In this document: positions 11,353 to 21,120 of the stretch, in pieces | How positions within the stretch are numbered: position 1 is the stretch's first letter | How the letters are laid out: every line of letters starts with the position of its first letter | Source: Silene latifolia | Taxonomy: Eukaryota; Streptophyta; Magnoliopsida; Caryophyllales; Caryophyllaceae | Reading direction: 5' to 3' | Length of the DNA: 64,000 bases | NCBI RefSeq assembly: GCF_048544455.1 | Contig: NC_133537.1 | Location: 67,462,134-67,526,133 of the forward strand | Program-made: the position numbers and the translations under genes | The notes under the pieces: generated by a model | The model's input: the letters and a program-made list of their open reading frames with translations, nothing else | Database searches by the model: none | Told to the model about the DNA's origin: nothing

Positions 11353-12972
11353 ATGCCCGGATCAAGTGAAGAAACAAATCTCCAGCAAATTCAAGATAGT
11401 AATGATCGAATCCTAGCCGCGCTAGCCCAAATGCAAGTTACCCAAAACCAAACCTATGACCGCCTTGAACTCATCGAAGGCCGTATCTTTGATGTAGAGG
11501 GAAGGTTGCCTCCCCTTAAAGGTGAAGTACTACGTTTCTTCGATGACGAGTCTGGGGATGAGAATCCTATCATAGGGACAACTGCAGCCGAGAAGAGACT
11601 CCAATACCTAGAGGAGCAATTGATGTACCTTAAGGGGGATGACATTTATAGGGAAAACAATCGCAAGTATGAAGCCGTCAATTCCAAATTGCCAACTAAC
11701 TTTAGCATGACGGATATCCCTAAGTTTAAAGGACATGAGAACCCTTTGAACCACATCCGTGCCTTCAAGGATTACATGTCTATCAAAGGCATCAAACCCG
11801 AGATGTTCTTAAGGATCTTTCCTTCATCTCTTGACACCATTCCGAAGCAATGGTTCTACACTTTAGATCACAAGAAGGCCGCTACTTGGGAAGACGCCGC
11901 AATCGAGTTCTCGAAACAATACGCGGATAATGCCGAGATCCAAGTCAACATGCGTACTCTAGAGGTTCTTACCCAAAATGACAAAGAAGGATTCACCGAC
12001 TTCCTAAGTAGGTGGAGGAAGACTAGTACTCAACTAGTTGAACGCCCGGATGAGGCTACTCTTGTGGAAAAGTTTGTGGATAATCTCAAGCCCATATATG
12101 CCAACCATTTGAGATATCAAAACATCAAGACTTTCAAGGACTTAACCGTATTAGGGACACGAATTGAAGATGACATCCATAAAGGACTCTTGTCCAAAAC
12201 GGTAGGTCGAGGATATCAAGGGTCCACAAGTCGTTCATACGGCTCTACTAGCAAGACCGACGAAGTTAACCTTCTCGAGCCATCCAAGAAAACTACTCCA
12301 CCAAGGAAATTCACAAACCTTGGGGATACGTACTCCAACGCTCTAAAAAGGTTAATGAAGCAAGGTAAACTCCAACCCATTGGACCTACTCCCGAACCCG
12401 AAAAGAAGTCCAAGTTTTGGGATGAAAATTCGTACTGTGAATACCATAGGGGCAAAGGGCACGACACAGAAAAATGCTACAAGTTGAAACACGTACTTCA
12501 AGATATGATTGAAGATGGTCGACTTCCAATTCCACCAGGAGGTAAGCCCAACAACACTCAGAATCCTCTTGGAGTTCTAGTGATTACAAGTGACGAATCT
12601 ACCTTAGATTGCTCACACCTCATTTCTCCCACCGAAAATGAAATTCATGCAATTGAGAAAGAAAGGCTCTACTCCACTATCTCCCCTACCATTTCCGACT
12701 TCATCACATGGGCAAGGAATGTAGATAGACAAGTGTGGGAACTAGAAAACATGGTAACGGCCTTGCGCAATCCCAATGCAATACCTAAAGAACGCGTACC
12801 ATTGATCTTCTCTCAAAATGCCACTATGCAAGAAGTAGTCACCGTGGTCGATAAACTAGTCGATCAAATCATACGACTAGAAAGTGATATCATGAGAATG
12901 AAGGAACTAGTGCGATCAATGGGGTTTGGGCCGATGATGATGAAGACGAATATCTCATTGAAAACTCCTTAG
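11353..12972 (+). CDS. gag: gag of element B
   Basis: A 539-residue frame starting MPGSSEETN. An N-terminal coiled-coil-like stretch is followed by a Retrotrans_gag domain (IPKFKGHENPLNHIRAFKDYM, W-F-Y-T-L-D, FSKQYADNAE, FLSRWRKTSTQLVERP). After a basic linker comes a Tat-type knuckle, CEYHRGKGHDTEKCYKLK, in place of a classic CCHC. Family role: particle formation and RNA packaging. Confidence 0.88.
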   Translation: MPGSSEETNLQQIQDSNDRILAALAQMQVTQNQTYDRLELIEGRIFDVEGRLPPLKGEVLRFFDDESGDENPIIGTTAAEKRLQYLEEQLMYLKGDDIYRENNRKYEAVNSKLPTNFSMTDIPKFKGHENPLNHIRAFKDYMSIKGIKPEMFLRIFPSSLDTIPKQWFYTLDHKKAATWEDAAIEFSKQYADNAEIQVNMRTLEVLTQNDKEGFTDFLSRWRKTSTQLVERPDEATLVEKFVDNLKPIYANHLRYQNIKTFKDLTVLGTRIEDDIHKGLLSKTVGRGYQGSTSRSYGSTSKTDEVNLLEPSKKTTPPRKFTNLGDTYSNALKRLMKQGKLQPIGPTPEPEKKSKFWDENSYCEYHRGKGHDTEKCYKLKHVLQDMIEDGRLPIPPGGKPNNTQNPLGVLVITSDESTLDCSHLISPTENEIHAIEKERLYSTISPTISDFITWARNVDRQVWELENMVTALRNPNAIPKERVPLIFSQNATMQEVVTVVDKLVDQIIRLESDIMRMKELVRSMGFGPMMMKTNISLKTP

Positions 12973-13083
12973 TCAAGGAAATAGTCCAAAATGGTGAAGA
13001 CCAAGATGTGGATCACCTAACTCGTTCGGGTCGCCCATATCAAAGCACTATTCAAAACGGTCCAACCAACGTCATTACACCAA

Positions 13084-14640
13084 ATGACAACGAAGATGAC
13101 CCCACTGATCATTTGCTCAAGCAATTACGAGAAAACCAAGGTGATCTTTCATCGGCAACTAGTGGCAAGCTCATTTCCGCATCGCCAAGCTTTACTTCAA
13201 GCTTTGGCCAAATTGAATGTGGCACATAATTCCACTCTCGAAGATGTAGTCAATTTGGTCTTCCAAGAATCACCTAAGCTAAGTAATCCTATTACTTTCT
13301 CGGATGAAGACTTGCCACCTTTTGGCGCTAGTCACAACCTTGCTCTATACATCACTGTCATTTGTCTAAAGAAAAATGTGCCAATGACCTTGGTAGACGA
13401 TGGCTCTGCAGTCAACGTCATACCCCTCAAAACGGCATACAAACTAGGCATGAAGGAGTCGGATTGGACTCCTACAAATCAAGGTGTTCGTGCATATGAC
13501 GGTACGCGACGAAAAGTGGTAGGACTTGTTAACCTAACCATAGCCACGGGGCCGATTGAACGAAAGGTTAACTTCCAAATAGTGGACATCGAAGCTTCAT
13601 TCAACATACTTCTAGGAAGGCCTTGGATTCACGCTTCCAAAGCGGTAACATCCACCCTTCATCAAAAGATCAAGATCCCACTAAATGGCAAAGTTGTGAC
13701 GATCACTTCGTCACCCATCAAGGCAATAATCGAGAAGCAATCAAACAATCAAGTCCTTGCGGATCCCGTATACGAACTTGGGGGCTTCCAAAGTGTAAAT
13801 GTCATAGAAAGTGAGTTGGCACCCTTATACTATAATCCCTACTCTAACTTGGTGGTCAACCACATACTCAAATCCCAGGGATACTTCCCTGGAATGCCTT
13901 TAAACCCAATTCGGAAGAACACCTTCGCACCATACAAGGAAGGCAACTCGACAAGGATACCACTTGGACTAGGGTACAAACCCACAAAAGAAGAAGTTCT
14001 CGAAATGCTCGCTCAAGTCCAAAATCGCAAGCACGTGGGAGTCCAAATGAGGCCATATCTCCCTACTCTAAATGGGTACTTCGTTCAAGAAGGAAGTTCA
14101 GAACTCTTTCACGGATTTCCCGAACCTTGGCATTATCTTGAGAGGAAGTTAGCCGGAATCGAGATCTTTCACGATTGCTACTTCATTCCTCCCGAAACGG
14201 TTCCTACCGTCAAAACCCGTCAAGCACCTTGCTTCGACGAACAAGCTGTTAGCCTATTGTTTGGAGAAGATCGATTCATTAGGGCCGCGCAGGATGAGAT
14301 CATTACTATGATACTTCAGGACGATCGCTTCAACCCCACCGCGTTGATCACAGAAATCGACACAAAGCAGCAGAAAGGATGGAGAAAATCTATCAAATGG
14401 ACCAACAACCAAGGAAGACTCTTCAAGCTCACTACTGGAGAAGGACAGATGTTCAAAGGAGAACCAGAAGACGATGAGTTCGAGTCGGAGTCGGAGTCGG
14501 AGTCAGAGTCAGAGTCTAGAGGAGTCATTAGAGAATCTACTCCTGTTGTCATCCCCACTCCCTTTGTTTCTCCTAGCTTAGCCTCGAGTAGTCACGGTAG
14601 TTCGGGAAATGCCCCACCATTGTCCCTTTGCCGCCACTGA
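13084..14640 (+). CDS. pro: Protease region of element B
   Basis: CLKKNVPMTLVDDGSAVNVIP is the active-site region, and FNILLGRPWIHASKAVTSTLHQ is the conserved ILGRPW block of Tat proteases. The rest is a long linker (HGFPEPWHYLE) with a run of Glu-Ser repeats (from about 14477). It would separate gag-pol products. Confidence 0.82.
   Translation: MTTKMTPLIICSSNYEKTKVIFHRQLVASSFPHRQALLQALAKLNVAHNSTLEDVVNLVFQESPKLSNPITFSDEDLPPFGASHNLALYITVICLKKNVPMTLVDDGSAVNVIPLKTAYKLGMKESDWTPTNQGVRAYDGTRRKVVGLVNLTIATGPIERKVNFQIVDIEASFNILLGRPWIHASKAVTSTLHQKIKIPLNGKVVTITSSPIKAIIEKQSNNQVLADPVYELGGFQSVNVIESELAPLYYNPYSNLVVNHILKSQGYFPGMPLNPIRKNTFAPYKEGNSTRIPLGLGYKPTKEEVLEMLAQVQNRKHVGVQMRPYLPTLNGYFVQEGSSELFHGFPEPWHYLERKLAGIEIFHDCYFIPPETVPTVKTRQAPCFDEQAVSLLFGEDRFIRAAQDEIITMILQDDRFNPTALITEIDTKQQKGWRKSIKWTNNQGRLFKLTTGEGQMFKGEPEDDEFESESESESESESRGVIRESTPVVIPTPFVSPSLASSSHGSSGNAPPLSLCRH
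14482..14518 (+). repeat. GAGTCG/GAGTCA microrepeat coding an (ES)n run
   Basis: About six hexamer copies in the linker between protease and reverse transcriptase. Slippage-prone. Confidence 0.7.
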
Positions 14641-14936
14641 CCATGGATCAGTTGGCTTCTTTGTTTCAACTTTACTCAAATCTTAATATGAATAAATCAG
14701 GTTCTGCTTACTCTTTGCGTTATCTTGAGTGCAATTCTGTTTACGATGATACTGAGGATGACCAAGACCCAGACTTGACCGAAATACCTCCCTACGTAGC
14801 CAAAGAAATACTACAGGAAGGGGAAGAGGGACCTGTAATAGAGGACACTGAACCCATCAATGTTGGAACCGAACTAGAACCCAAAGAACTTAGGATAGGG
14901 ACTACCTTGAGCTGTCCGAACGGGCCGATTTCATAG
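14628..14936 (+). CDS. Acidic linker ahead of reverse transcriptase, element B
   Basis: An Asp/Glu/Pro-rich segment (EDDQDPDLTEIPPYVAKE), ending near the usual Tat entry to RT (LG...LS). It is part of the gag-pol frame set, not a separate gene. Confidence 0.55.
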   Translation: MPPLTMDQLASLFQLYSNLNMNKSGSAYSLRYLECNSVYDDTEDDQDPDLTEIPPYVAKEILQEGEEGPVIEDTEPINVGTELEPKELRIGTTLSCPNGPIS

Positions 14937-14959
14937 ACCTCCTAAATGAATTCAAAGAC

Positions 14960-16877
14960 GTGTTCGCTTGGTCCTACAAAGACATGCCAGGGATCGACAG
15001 GGATATCGCCGAACATAGGATTCCAATTAAGCCGGGTTTCAAACCTGTGAAACAGAAGCTTCGACGAATGAGAACAGAATGGGCTCTAAAGATTAAGGAA
15101 GAAGTGGACAAGCAATTCAAAGCCGGGTTCATCAAAGTTTCCGAGTATTCTGACTGGGTAGCTAACATAGTACCCGTGCCCAAAAAGGATGGGAGAATCC
15201 ATGTTTGTGTTGACTTTAGGGACTTGAACAAAGCAAGTCCGAAAGATGACTTCCCTCTACCTCACATTGACATATTGGTAGACAATACTGCAGACCACGC
15301 GTTACTATCCTTCATGGACGGATATGCGGGTTATAACCAGATCAAGATGGCCATGGAAGATATGCACAAGACCGCATTCGTCACCCAATGGGGAACATAT
15401 TGCTACACGGTAATGCCATTCGGATTGATTAACGCCGGAGCTACATACCAACGCACCGCAACTACACTCCTACATGACATGATGCACAAAGAAGTTGAGG
15501 TATATGTAGATGACATGATCGTCAAATCCAAGGAAAGAGAGGGACATATTGCAAACCTTCGCAAATTCTTCGCAAGGCTACGAAAGTACAACATGAGACA
15601 TAACCCCCAGAAATGCACATTTGGGGTAACATATGGGAAACTCCTGGGATATGTTGTTAGCCAACGCGGTATAGAAATAGATCCTTCCAAAATCAAAGCT
15701 CTGATCGAAATGCCACAACCTCAAACAGAAAAAGAAGTCAGAGGATTCCTGGGAAAAGTACAATACATAAGTCGATTCATATCGAAACTCACGATGATTT
15801 GCGAGCCTATCTTCAAGAAACTCAAGAAAACAGACCACACCATGTGGGATGATGATTGTCAAAAGGCGTTTGACCGAATCAAGGAGATATTGGCTAAACC
15901 ACCAGTGCTCATGCCGCCACAACAAGATCAACCTCTTGGTTTATATCTCACGAGAATCGAAACCGCTATGGGTGCCATGTTGGCTCAAAGCGTAGGAAGC
16001 GAAGAAAGAGCTATTTACTATCTAAGTAAGAAGTTCTTGGAATATGAGTGCAAATACTCACAACTCGAAAAGACATGCCTCGCTCTTGTGTGGGCAACGA
16101 AGAAGCTACGTCACTACATGCTTAGCTACTCCGTCAAGATATACTCCAAAATGGATCCAGTCAAATACCTCTTCGAGAAACCCGTCCTCAACGGACGTCG
16201 GCAAGATGGACTCGATGCTCTCGAATTCGACCTTAAATATGTGCCACCGAAAGTCATAAAAGGTCGCGCCGCCGCCGAATTCTTCGCAGAAAACCCTATC
16301 AACGACGCACAAACCATAGATACTTGGTCATTTCCCGACGAGGATATACTTCAAACAGATGTAGACTCCCGGGATCTGTACTTTGATGGAGCATCAAACT
16401 TAAGAGGATTCGGAATAGGAGTGTTGCTCATTTCTCCTGAAGGTGAGCATACACCGATTCTTTGTCAAACTCGACTTCGAGGTGACAAACAATGCCGCCG
16501 AATACGAAGCTTGTCTCATTGGACTACAAGCGGCAGTAAGCTTAGGCATCAAAAACCTCCGAGTACATGGGGACTCATCATTGATCATCAACCAAGTTAC
16601 AGGATCCTGGAAAATCCGAAGTGAAAGCCTCGCACCCTATCAGGCTAGGATAGACCAAGTCGCTCAATTCTTTGATCATGTAACATACCTACACCTACCT
16701 CGGGAGGAAAATCAATTTGCAGACGCTCTTGCGAAACTTGCATCTCTAATAAATATGCCGAGATCACATGGTGGAAATGCCCTTGTGTATCGAACGACGG
16801 TCGAGAGAGCGCTTACGTCCATCAAATCACCGATGAAGAGGAAATCGCACAGGAACCCTGGTTCCAAGCAATCCTGA
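14960..16877 (+). CDS. pol: Reverse transcriptase, RNase H and archaeal RNase H region of element B
   Basis: The RT blocks appear in order: FAWSYKDMPGID, VPVPKKDGRIHVCVDFRDLNKASPKDDFPLP, FMDGYAGYNQIKM, VMPFGLINAGATYQR and the catalytic YVDDMIVKS, then LLGYVVSQRGIEIDPSKI and FLGKVQYISRFI. RNase H follows (LYLTRIETAMGAMLAQ, EKTCLALVWATKKLRHYM). A second RNase H begins LYFDGASNLRGFGIGVLLISPEG and runs through NNAAEYEACLIGLQAA, GDSSLIINQV and NQFADALAKLASL. The second, archaeal-type domain marks the Tat lineage. The region makes the element's cDNA. Confidence 0.92.
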
Positions 16878-16909
16878 ATTTCAAGCTTAATGGTACCTAT
16901 CCACCAGAT

Positions 16910-18110
16910 ATGGACAAAAGGGGACAACGTGCTATACGCCTATTAGCTTCCCAATACATCCTGATGCAAGGAGAGTTATACAAAAGAACACCTCTTGGTG
17001 TAGTCCTACGATGCCTTGATCATTCACAGGCACGAAAGGTGATGGAAGAAGTCCACAATGGAGAATGCGGTCCTCACATGAGTGGGCCCATGATGGCAAA
17101 AAAAATCACACGTTTAGGGTATTATTGGACCACAATGGAATCCGATTGCATCAAATACGTGAGACATTGCCACAATTGCCAAATCTTCGGGAATGTACAA
17201 CATGTCCCTCCTTCGTTGCTATACACGATGACATCTCCTTGGCCATTTTCCGCATGGGGAATTGACATAATCGGGAAAATAACCTCAGCCGGAACAGGAG
17301 GTCACTGTTTCATTCTAGTGGCGATTGACTATTTCACCAAATGGGTAGAAGCGGCTTCCTACACTGGTCTTACGGCTAAAAATGTGTCCAAATTCATACA
17401 AAACAACATCATCTGTCGATATGGCTGCCCACATGAGATCATTAGCGATAATGGGTCACACTTTCAAGCCGAAACTGAGCAATTGCTAGCCAAATACAAG
17501 ATTAAGCATCACCACTCTTCGCCCTATAGACCACAGACTAACGGGCGCGGTATGACAGCAAACAAACAAGAATGTTGTCACAATTCTCAAGAAAATGACT
17601 GACAACTATAGAGATTGGCCAAGCAAGATACCCTTTGCTTTATGGGGGTACCGTACATCTGTCAGGACGCCCACTGGGGCTACTCCTTTCTATTTGACCT
17701 ACGACATGGAAGCCGTACAACCAGTCGAGCTAGAAATACCATCCTTGCGTATTCTACTAGAAAGCCAAATCCCGGAGGCCGATTGGAAGAAGGATAGGTA
17801 TGAAGAACTCATCCTCCTGGATGAACGTAGGCTACGCGCCCTACATAATGTCCAAACATATCAAGCCCGTATCAAACGAGCTTTCAACAAAAGGGTTAGG
17901 CCAAGAAACATCAAAGAAGGAGACTTAGTACTCAAATCGGTTAGAGCTCTTTTTCCTGTCGACCCAAGGGGAAAATTAAAACCTAATTGGGCCGGACCAT
18001 ATTTAGTCAAATCCATACTCCCAGGGGGTGCGGTTAGAATCACAGACCTAGATGGGAATGAGTTTTCAAACCCCACAAACCTCGACCAATTGAAACGGTA
18101 CTATGCCTAG
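16910..18110 (+). CDS. int: Integrase region of element B
   Basis: An HHCC zinc-binding part (HNGECGPHMSGPMMAKK..., CIKYVRHCHNCQ) is followed by the catalytic core: WGIDIIGKI (first Asp), FTKWVEAASY, ISDNGSHFQ (second Asp), and the NG-rich stretch before the expected Glu. The C-terminal part has WGYRTSVRTPTGATPF, GDLVLKSVR, KLKPNWAGPYLV and LDGNEFSNPTNLDQLKRYY. There is no chromodomain, as expected for Tat. It inserts cDNA into the genome. Confidence 0.88.
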
Positions 18111-18659
18111 AATAGGACAAAAAACGCGCCTCGCGTAAACCCATGTGTCGCTCTTGTGGCACTAAATAAACGGCCCCTGGCCAAGCTGAAATAAGCTAAA
18201 TGTCACTGTGCTCTTGCATTTTGACAAGTTTGTCATCCTCATATCATCAAATAAACTAAATTCGCACCTTCAGAGTAAGCAAAAGCTCATGCTTATTTTC
18301 TATGTTCATTACAAGCTCTTGCTTCGAACAATTATTCTTTTACATTTAATTGAACTACGCGCAAGGGTTTGATTTCGCTTTTTAAGTGAATACGTAGACA
18401 ATCCTTCACGGGATTCAACCCATTATATCTAAAAAAAAAAAATGTAAATAGAAGGACATCTGCATTGCATTTGAAATTCGACAAGAATAATAAGTGGAAA
18501 ATCTCAACGGTTTCATAACCATTTAACCTTTTTATTCAATTTCTAAATAATAATAGTACGTTACATAATAAAAATAGAATAGGCTAGGATTCTAAAAATC
18601 CCTCCTTTTTATTACAACAACAATAATAATAATAATCAAATAATAAATAAGGACTCGGG
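18111..18659 (+). other. Non-coding spacer after integrase, element B
   Basis: AT-rich DNA with microsatellite-like AATAAT runs (about 18545-18650). No ORF recognised. Confidence 0.6.
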
Positions 18660-19464
18660 CTATTCCTCCATCTTCCCCTTGCCCTTGTCACTCTTGTCAT
18701 ATTTCTTGTCACGACCTCGAGCCGGGCGCTCTTGCACCACTTCAGACCTAATCACCAACGGTCTTTCTCGAGGCCTGACTCTGCCATTCTTGCTAACCAC
18801 CATTTCCGCAACAGGAGTAGTCTTTGATTTCTTTGAAGGGTGAATGACCTGAAACCCGGCTTCTTCTTCTCCCTCTATCAGATGCTTCTCCTTCTCTTTC
18901 TCTCCCTCGCGCACCTTGTAGTCAATAGGCTCGCGTTTCCTCAGTATTTCGCGTTCTTCCGGAGTTGCAGCCTTTCTCCACCTCAGATAAGAGTCCGACA
19001 CCCACAAAGCATTGGCGGAGAAACTCAAGAACCACATGTTTCTTTGGGCCCATTTGATAGCCCACTCTCTTCGGCTCTCTGTAGTAAGCGCCATAGCAGT
19101 CTGCGGGACGGTATCAAGCCTAGGGATCGTCTGCTTCAACCCAACTTGCCTCATCAATCTTTCCGGAAAGATGCATACCATGAACTCCAATCCCGGAATG
19201 CGCACGGACCTAGTGGGATCCAAAGAAGACACTCCAGTGACAAACTTGAGGTGCCACCACGGTACAACCCACCTAATCAACGGGCCATCATCACTTTTCA
19301 GCTTGTTCTTCCAATAATCGCAGACCCGGGTGAAGTCCACCATGTACAACCGCGTCCTCATCGCAATCATACGGGAATGATAGGAAAGTGCATGAACTGG
19401 GGGCTCGATCAATCGGAGCCGTTCCATAAGCCAAACCTACCAAGAGCAGGTATTAGACACCAAA

Positions 19465-19517
<53 letters not shown>

Positions 19518-19518
19518 G

Positions 19519-19560
<42 letters not shown>

Positions 19561-20215
19561 AGAAAAAAAAATGATGTCTCTTACCTGCAAAATGACGGGA
19601 CTCCCCAAGAACGGCAGATCGCGGTTGGATTTCCTATTATCCAAACCCAAGATAATCTCTCCTAAGCACAAGCAAGCTGGGCTCCTGCGCAGCTCCATTT
19701 GCTCAATAAGACCCAAAAGACGGGGATCACCTCACAAATCTTCATCGACGTGTCCTTGGAAGACATACACGTGCAGCAAACAAAAGCCAAATGCCCTCCT
19801 CCTGGCAACATGGGAAACAGTAGGGTCGGCCCTGTTAATAAATCGGTCTACAAAGTCCAACATTCTCACGCCTTTCGGGGTAACTAAGCGATCCACCTCA
19901 AGTCTAGTCGGTCAAGCAAGTCTCGAATTTGCTCTTATACCCTTGTGAAGTGGAAGGAATGGCAGGTAAATGTTCGGGGTCCCACCCACCAATAGCAGCA
20001 ATTTCTTCAGGAAACGGGCAAATATCACCTCCCGGGAACGCGAAAACATGATAATTCGGGTCCCAATAGTCAAGGCAAGCATCCAAGAACGGTTTTACTA
20101 CCTTAATGAGTTTCAAACTCAACAAAGATCCAAGGTTATAAGCACCCATGTCGTGCTTCTCCATATTCGAAAACTCGTTGGTCCATTCCTTCAAGCGGAT
20201 CTCCAAAGTATTCAT
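18660..20215 (-). CDS. Antisense accessory gene A of element B (DUF7745-like, intron-bearing)
   Basis: This gene runs against pol. The 5' part (from ATG 20215) reads MNTLEIRLKEWTNE, then FAFPGGDICPFPEEIAAIGG, a pattern like the start of plant DUF7745/PMD-class domains. A middle part has CLGEIILGLDNRKSNRD and LPFLGSPVILQ. The 3' part (19427-18660) has WLMERLRLIEPPVHALS, PWWHLKFVTGV, RNMWFLSFSANALWVSD and a Lys/Arg/Glu-rich tail ending KGKGKMEE. A GT...AG interval around 19440-19577 filled with poly(T) in gene sense looks like an intron. Antisense genes are known from Tat elements (gene 23 of maize Grande). Function is unknown; the basic tail suggests nucleic-acid or chromatin binding. Intactness is not assessed. 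Confidence 0.6.
19466..19571. repeat. Poly(A) tract (~106 bp) inside the intron of antisense gene A
   Basis: Almost pure A on the + strand with a few C/G interruptions. It is T-rich in gene sense, like an overgrown pyrimidine tract before a splice acceptor. Its exact length is uncertain in any assembly. Confidence 0.85.
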
Positions 20216-20360
20216 GATGACAATTTTCTCTTGAAGATTTATTTTGAGAGTTTTATGTGAATAGACGAGGAAGAGACGGACGAATTGTGTAAATTAACGC
20301 CCCGTCGACGCTTCTATTTATACTAATTGTTGTTTCCAAAAATCCGCCGTAACGGACCGG

Positions 20361-20427
20361 CAGGAACAGGCGCAGCGCGCGCTGCGCCTCTTCAAAGGGA
20401 CGCGACTCATGCTGCGCCTCTTCCCCA
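20361..20427 (+). repeat. B-family motif cluster upstream of antisense gene A
   Basis: CAGGCGCAGCGCGCGCTGCGCCTCTTC is followed by a second unit ending TGCTGCGCCTCTTCC. This is the same consensus and + orientation as the LTR clusters, 146-212 bp before the antisense start codon. It probably sits in the gene's promoter or 5' leader. Confidence 0.75.
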
Positions 20428-21120
20428 GTGCTCACTTTCCGTGATTTCCGCGTTTGGATCTTTCCTAATTCTATAACGAATAATTTCCTATTCCTACGGG
20501 ATTTTATTTTGGTAAATACGAGTAGTTTACCATGTTTCAAGTTTCCTATTTTCGCGGGCACGCATTTCGAGGCGACATCGACACCTTCGCCATTTCATGA
20601 CACTCAAACTTTTTATTCTTAGGAAATGAATTTCATTTTTTTATTTTTAGGAAGTAAATTTCATTTTCTTTTTGGGAAATAATTTTCTTTTGTTTTCATT
20701 TCAACATTTCATTTCTACACTTACAGATTTCTCTTTTTTCTTTTTTTTAGGGGGTAACCCTCCCTACCGTCCGGTCATTTCCGACAAAATTTTTGCATTT
20801 TTGCATTTTTGTGCTCTTTTGAGTCTCACTTTGCGCTGGTTAAAGGCCATATATAAAATGTATGTTTTGCGTAATTTCCATGTAAATTTAGTGACATGAC
20901 GGCGCAAACCGTTGTCTACCAAACTGTTCAAGAACTAACCTGCAGGTACAAGCAACACAACCCAACAGCAAAGGCACTCAGGCCATCGTATATACAAATT
21001 TACAAGCAGTGGGGGCTTGCGCCCGAATAAAGTCCAAAAGTCCAAGCAAGCGGGGCTTGCGCCCAAACAAGAGTCCGAAATGTTTCAAAATCAAATGTCT
21101 AAAATGTACAAGTCTACAAA
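20428..21120. other. Non-coding spacer between antisense genes A and B
   Basis: T-rich on the + strand up to about 20750, then mixed sequence. No domain was found; it likely holds the promoter of gene A and the 3' end of gene B. Confidence 0.5.

Noticed and set aside
19453-19716. Lys-rich or Phe-rich ORFs around the poly(A) tract
   Set aside because: Low-complexity translation across poly(A)/poly(T); the real content on the reverse strand is antisense gene A.
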